A program made the translations under genes and the position numbers. Positions 61,400 to 64,000 of a DNA stretch of 64,000 bases are shown here, in pieces. Origin of the DNA: Cardinalis cardinalis. Its lineage: Eukaryota > Chordata > Aves > Passeriformes > Cardinalidae. Under the pieces are notes generated by a model. It had not been told where the DNA came from. It made no database searches and saw nothing but the letters and a program-made list of their open reading frames with translations. The first letter of the stretch is position 1. Each line of letters starts with the position of its first letter. Where the stretch lies: contig JACDOX010000009.1 of the NCBI GenBank assembly GCA_014549065.1, positions 9,181,192-9,245,191 on the forward strand, written 5' to 3'.

Positions 61400-64000
61400 G
61401 TAAGAGTAAGAGAAAAGTATGTGTTAGGAAGAAACAAACNTTTTTACTGTCCAGGAAAGCAGATTGGAATTGATTGGAAAATAGATATTAGGCAGGTGGG
61501 AAGTGTATCATTACCTAAAATGCAATTTCATAAGTGTCAGACNCNCAGTGCTGTCCTACAATACTCTATCTGGTTCATAGATTGTCCTGAAATGAGTCTC
61601 AACCTACCAGCCTCATATATTTCCCAAGTAACAAAGTTCTCTTGCACTCACATCAAATGCCTGCAGTCTGTTATAAACAACAGCATAGTGAGATAAACTA
61701 NTAATGACTGTAAAACTATAATAACCCTTCACATAAAATTCCTTAGAATTTGTGATGGAGCTTTTCTCAGCAAAAATAAGGATTATGAGAAGCAGAGACC
61801 ATCACCAACCTCAAGATTTCTAAGAGCAGTAGATACATTTGCAGATAAACCATTCTAACAAAAAGGGACATCTAAATGATGCTAATAAAAATNGTGCTTC
61901 TTTATCAGATATTAATAAAACTACATTTATTAAGATTAATGGAAAAGGAAAAAATATCTCTGGGACCCTATTGTTTTGCACATGTAGAACAGCTGAATTT
62001 TGCATGTTTGAATTGATTTAAGGAATAGGAAGACAGATAGCATGATTCATTGCTAAATCCTTGTCATTGTTGCTCTAAATAACCTGCAATTATAAGGAAA
62101 ACCCCTCAGTTTCTGATGGAATTGTAGCCTAAGGCCTTATTTGTAAATGTTTGGTTGTTTTTTTCCCCTGCTCTTTATCTTTGGTNGACTGACACAGCCT
62201 AATTACCCACAGAGCTGAGGACTAGCATGAGTCCTCTGGGTCACATTAGTGATCCTGGACTGATGGAGAGTGACCATTTATTGAAGTCTGNAGTCCAAAA
62301 TATTTAGGATATACCAAGAAAAAAAAAATCATACCTAAGACTATTTATTTGTTTATTTATGAGGCTGCTCTGGCACAGTTAAATGTGATCTTTAGACTGG
62401 AAGATGCAAATTGCAGTTGTTTGCATGGTTGGTTTCTTTAAAAAGATTACGTGTGACAGGCTTTCTGCACAAGTATCAATCTTGTCACAAATTTCTTTGG
62501 TGGGGTTGTCTGTGAGGCTCTGAGACTTCGCCTCAGAAAGACAAAAAGCTGGTCAAACATCTAGAGCCATCCAGATGGCTTCTTCTTTATTGATGACCCA
62601 CCTCTTGTAGCACAATTTCTTTGCTGTTTTTGGGGAGAAAAAGATCNGAAATCCTTGTTTGGTTTCCTACATGATTGTCCCTTAGTAGTTCTTTTCATTA
62701 TTCTATAAGTTAATATCAAAGAGAGAATCTGAAAGACATATTTAACAGAAGGCTTGTCTGCCCAGATGCAGGGCCAGGAGGGAGGGGAGAGCAAGCATCT
62801 TGCCCAAATAATGATAAATACTGTGATTTCCAAATGCACTGAAGTGAAGGAAGAGCCTGTGTCATATCTGTAGATGTTTTGCAGTGATTTAATGTTAATT
62901 GCCATCAGTGACAGCTGTTTTCTACATCACTTTCTAAATTATACAAATATCTTTCTCCCCCAAGCGCTGCTTGAATTTGAGTGTGTGCNTGGTGTTTTTT
63001 CTGTCCCTTTGGCCTTCTGCATTTTCTAATTCTCTGTTGAATGAAGCCTGCCTTTCACAGAGTATGATACTGGTGGAAACCACATTCAGCACAACAGTTC
63101 ACTGGCAGGAGATGCTAATGGGAGCACTCAGATATTTTGACTTCTTTATNATAAAGAGAAAGAATTTTAGCCTACTGCTGGTCATGGCCCCTTTAACAGG
63201 ACCAGCTAAAGTGTCTGTGTTCCACACAATCTCCTCCTTAAATGAGGAGTTTTAATCAAGTTTTTAAACCTAAACAGACTTGTCCTCCAAAATATTTCTT
63301 TTCTTCTTCAATGCTACTGCAAATATTTCTGCTTTAACATGGAAAATTCTGGTCCCTCTTTTTGCAGAGGGACAGATGAATTTCTGCAGTCCTGCTTGGG
63401 TGTTGGAGACATTATGATTGTTTCTGTAGAGGCCAGTAGTGTTCTCACCTGAATTACAGGATTTATGGAAGTGTGGAAAGCATTCAGCTAAAGACATCTA
63501 TAAAAGTTTGGAATTTTTTCTGGAATTTTCAGGGTAAAAAAATTCTGATGTCNAAGAGGTTAAAAATTCTTTTTTCTATAGGAAAAAAGCCTGTAGAAAT
63601 ATTCCTACTTCAGTCTGCTACTAGTGTAAAACTCCCAGCATAGTAAAATGGAAAAAAAATTTTTTCCATTAATTGAAGATGAAAAAATTTTTTTTTCTGC
63701 TCATGCTTGGTTTTTACAATGCTCTTGAAATAATAATGTTTTACCACCTCAAAATATTTTCAGATATATATCTCTAAAGATGGATTTAAGTGTTTCATGA
63801 TATATCTGTGATCCATTAACAAAAATATATCCCTTTACTATAAATGAATATGTTTTTTAGAAGCNTCATGGTNAGCCATATTTCATGATTTTTAATANAT
63901 AATTTCTTAGTAGTTATCATGTTTCATGTGGCCACCTTCTACTTTGTCAGCTTGGAGTGAGATGGCATTTCCTTGACATTCAGGGACTGCTGTCATACCA
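61400..64000. other. AT-rich noncoding DNA to the window end
   Basis: Contains a TTTA/TTTG-rich tract at about 62341-62362. At 63647-63670 there is an exact inverted repeat with 11-bp arms (AATGGAAAAAA and TTTTTTCCATT) around two A. Frames at 61421-61696, 62561-62905 (minus) and 62971-63255 have no recognised motifs or splice support. Confidence 0.55.

Noticed and set aside
1..64000. CRISPR arrays, operons, phage or defence systems, rRNA, U6, 7SK and Y RNA signatures
   Set aside because: None were seen. The composition, repeats and splice-like signals are those of a vertebrate nuclear genome.

Overview
The window looks like AT-rich, gene-poor bird nuclear DNA, either intronic or intergenic. 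The evidence for a bird is the repeat content. A clear 5'-truncated CR1 LINE 3' end lies on the minus strand near 60.8-61.2 kb. A second, more decayed CR1 3' end lies on the plus strand near 31.85-31.95 kb, and a probable CR1 tail sits near 13.27 kb. A long terminal repeat of about 1 kb at 28.95-29.98 kb matches, from memory, a family abundant in songbird genomes. Nothing in the window looks bacterial, viral-genomic or organellar. Isolated single Ns are scattered throughout and never form runs, which suggests masked ambiguous or heterozygous positions rather than assembly gaps.

No complete gene can be supported. The best coding evidence is one short candidate terminal exon on the plus strand at 22170-22244. 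It has a good splice acceptor, 24 acidic/lysine-rich codons, a stop, and an AATAAA about 85 bases further on. A second terminal-exon-like unit follows at 24804-24897 with ATTAAA. Weaker ones lie at 12954-13097, 17541-17705 and 36831-36992, and an internal-exon-like unit lies at 61287-61399. I recognise none of the peptides. If any are real, the left 25 kb is the 3' part of a plus-strand gene, possibly with alternative last exons, and the right 39 kb is mostly downstream noncoding DNA. Most long open frames are random, as expected at roughly one-third GC.

Layout. 1-9.3 kb: AT-rich, with one purine tetranucleotide microsatellite at 6.85-6.95 kb. 9.38 kb: a perfect 19-bp inverted repeat with an 8-nt loop. 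10.0 kb: an old MIR/L3-like fragment. 12.9-25 kb: the terminal-exon-like units, TA-rich microsatellite and cruciform sequence (14.8 and 15.2-15.3 kb), and small tandem duplications (18.45 and 20.8 kb). 28.95-29.98 kb: solo LTR. 30-46 kb: AT-rich DNA with GC-richer patches, a 96-bp tandem duplication (39.65 kb), and a second CR1. 46-60 kb: AT-rich DNA with homopolymer tracts. 60.8-61.4 kb: a CR1 with an exon-like unit just beyond its 5' truncation. 61.4-64 kb: AT-rich DNA.

I found no undescribed multi-gene system. The observations most worth checking are the 9.38-kb hairpin, the terminal-exon-like units, and the exon-like unit beside the CR1.
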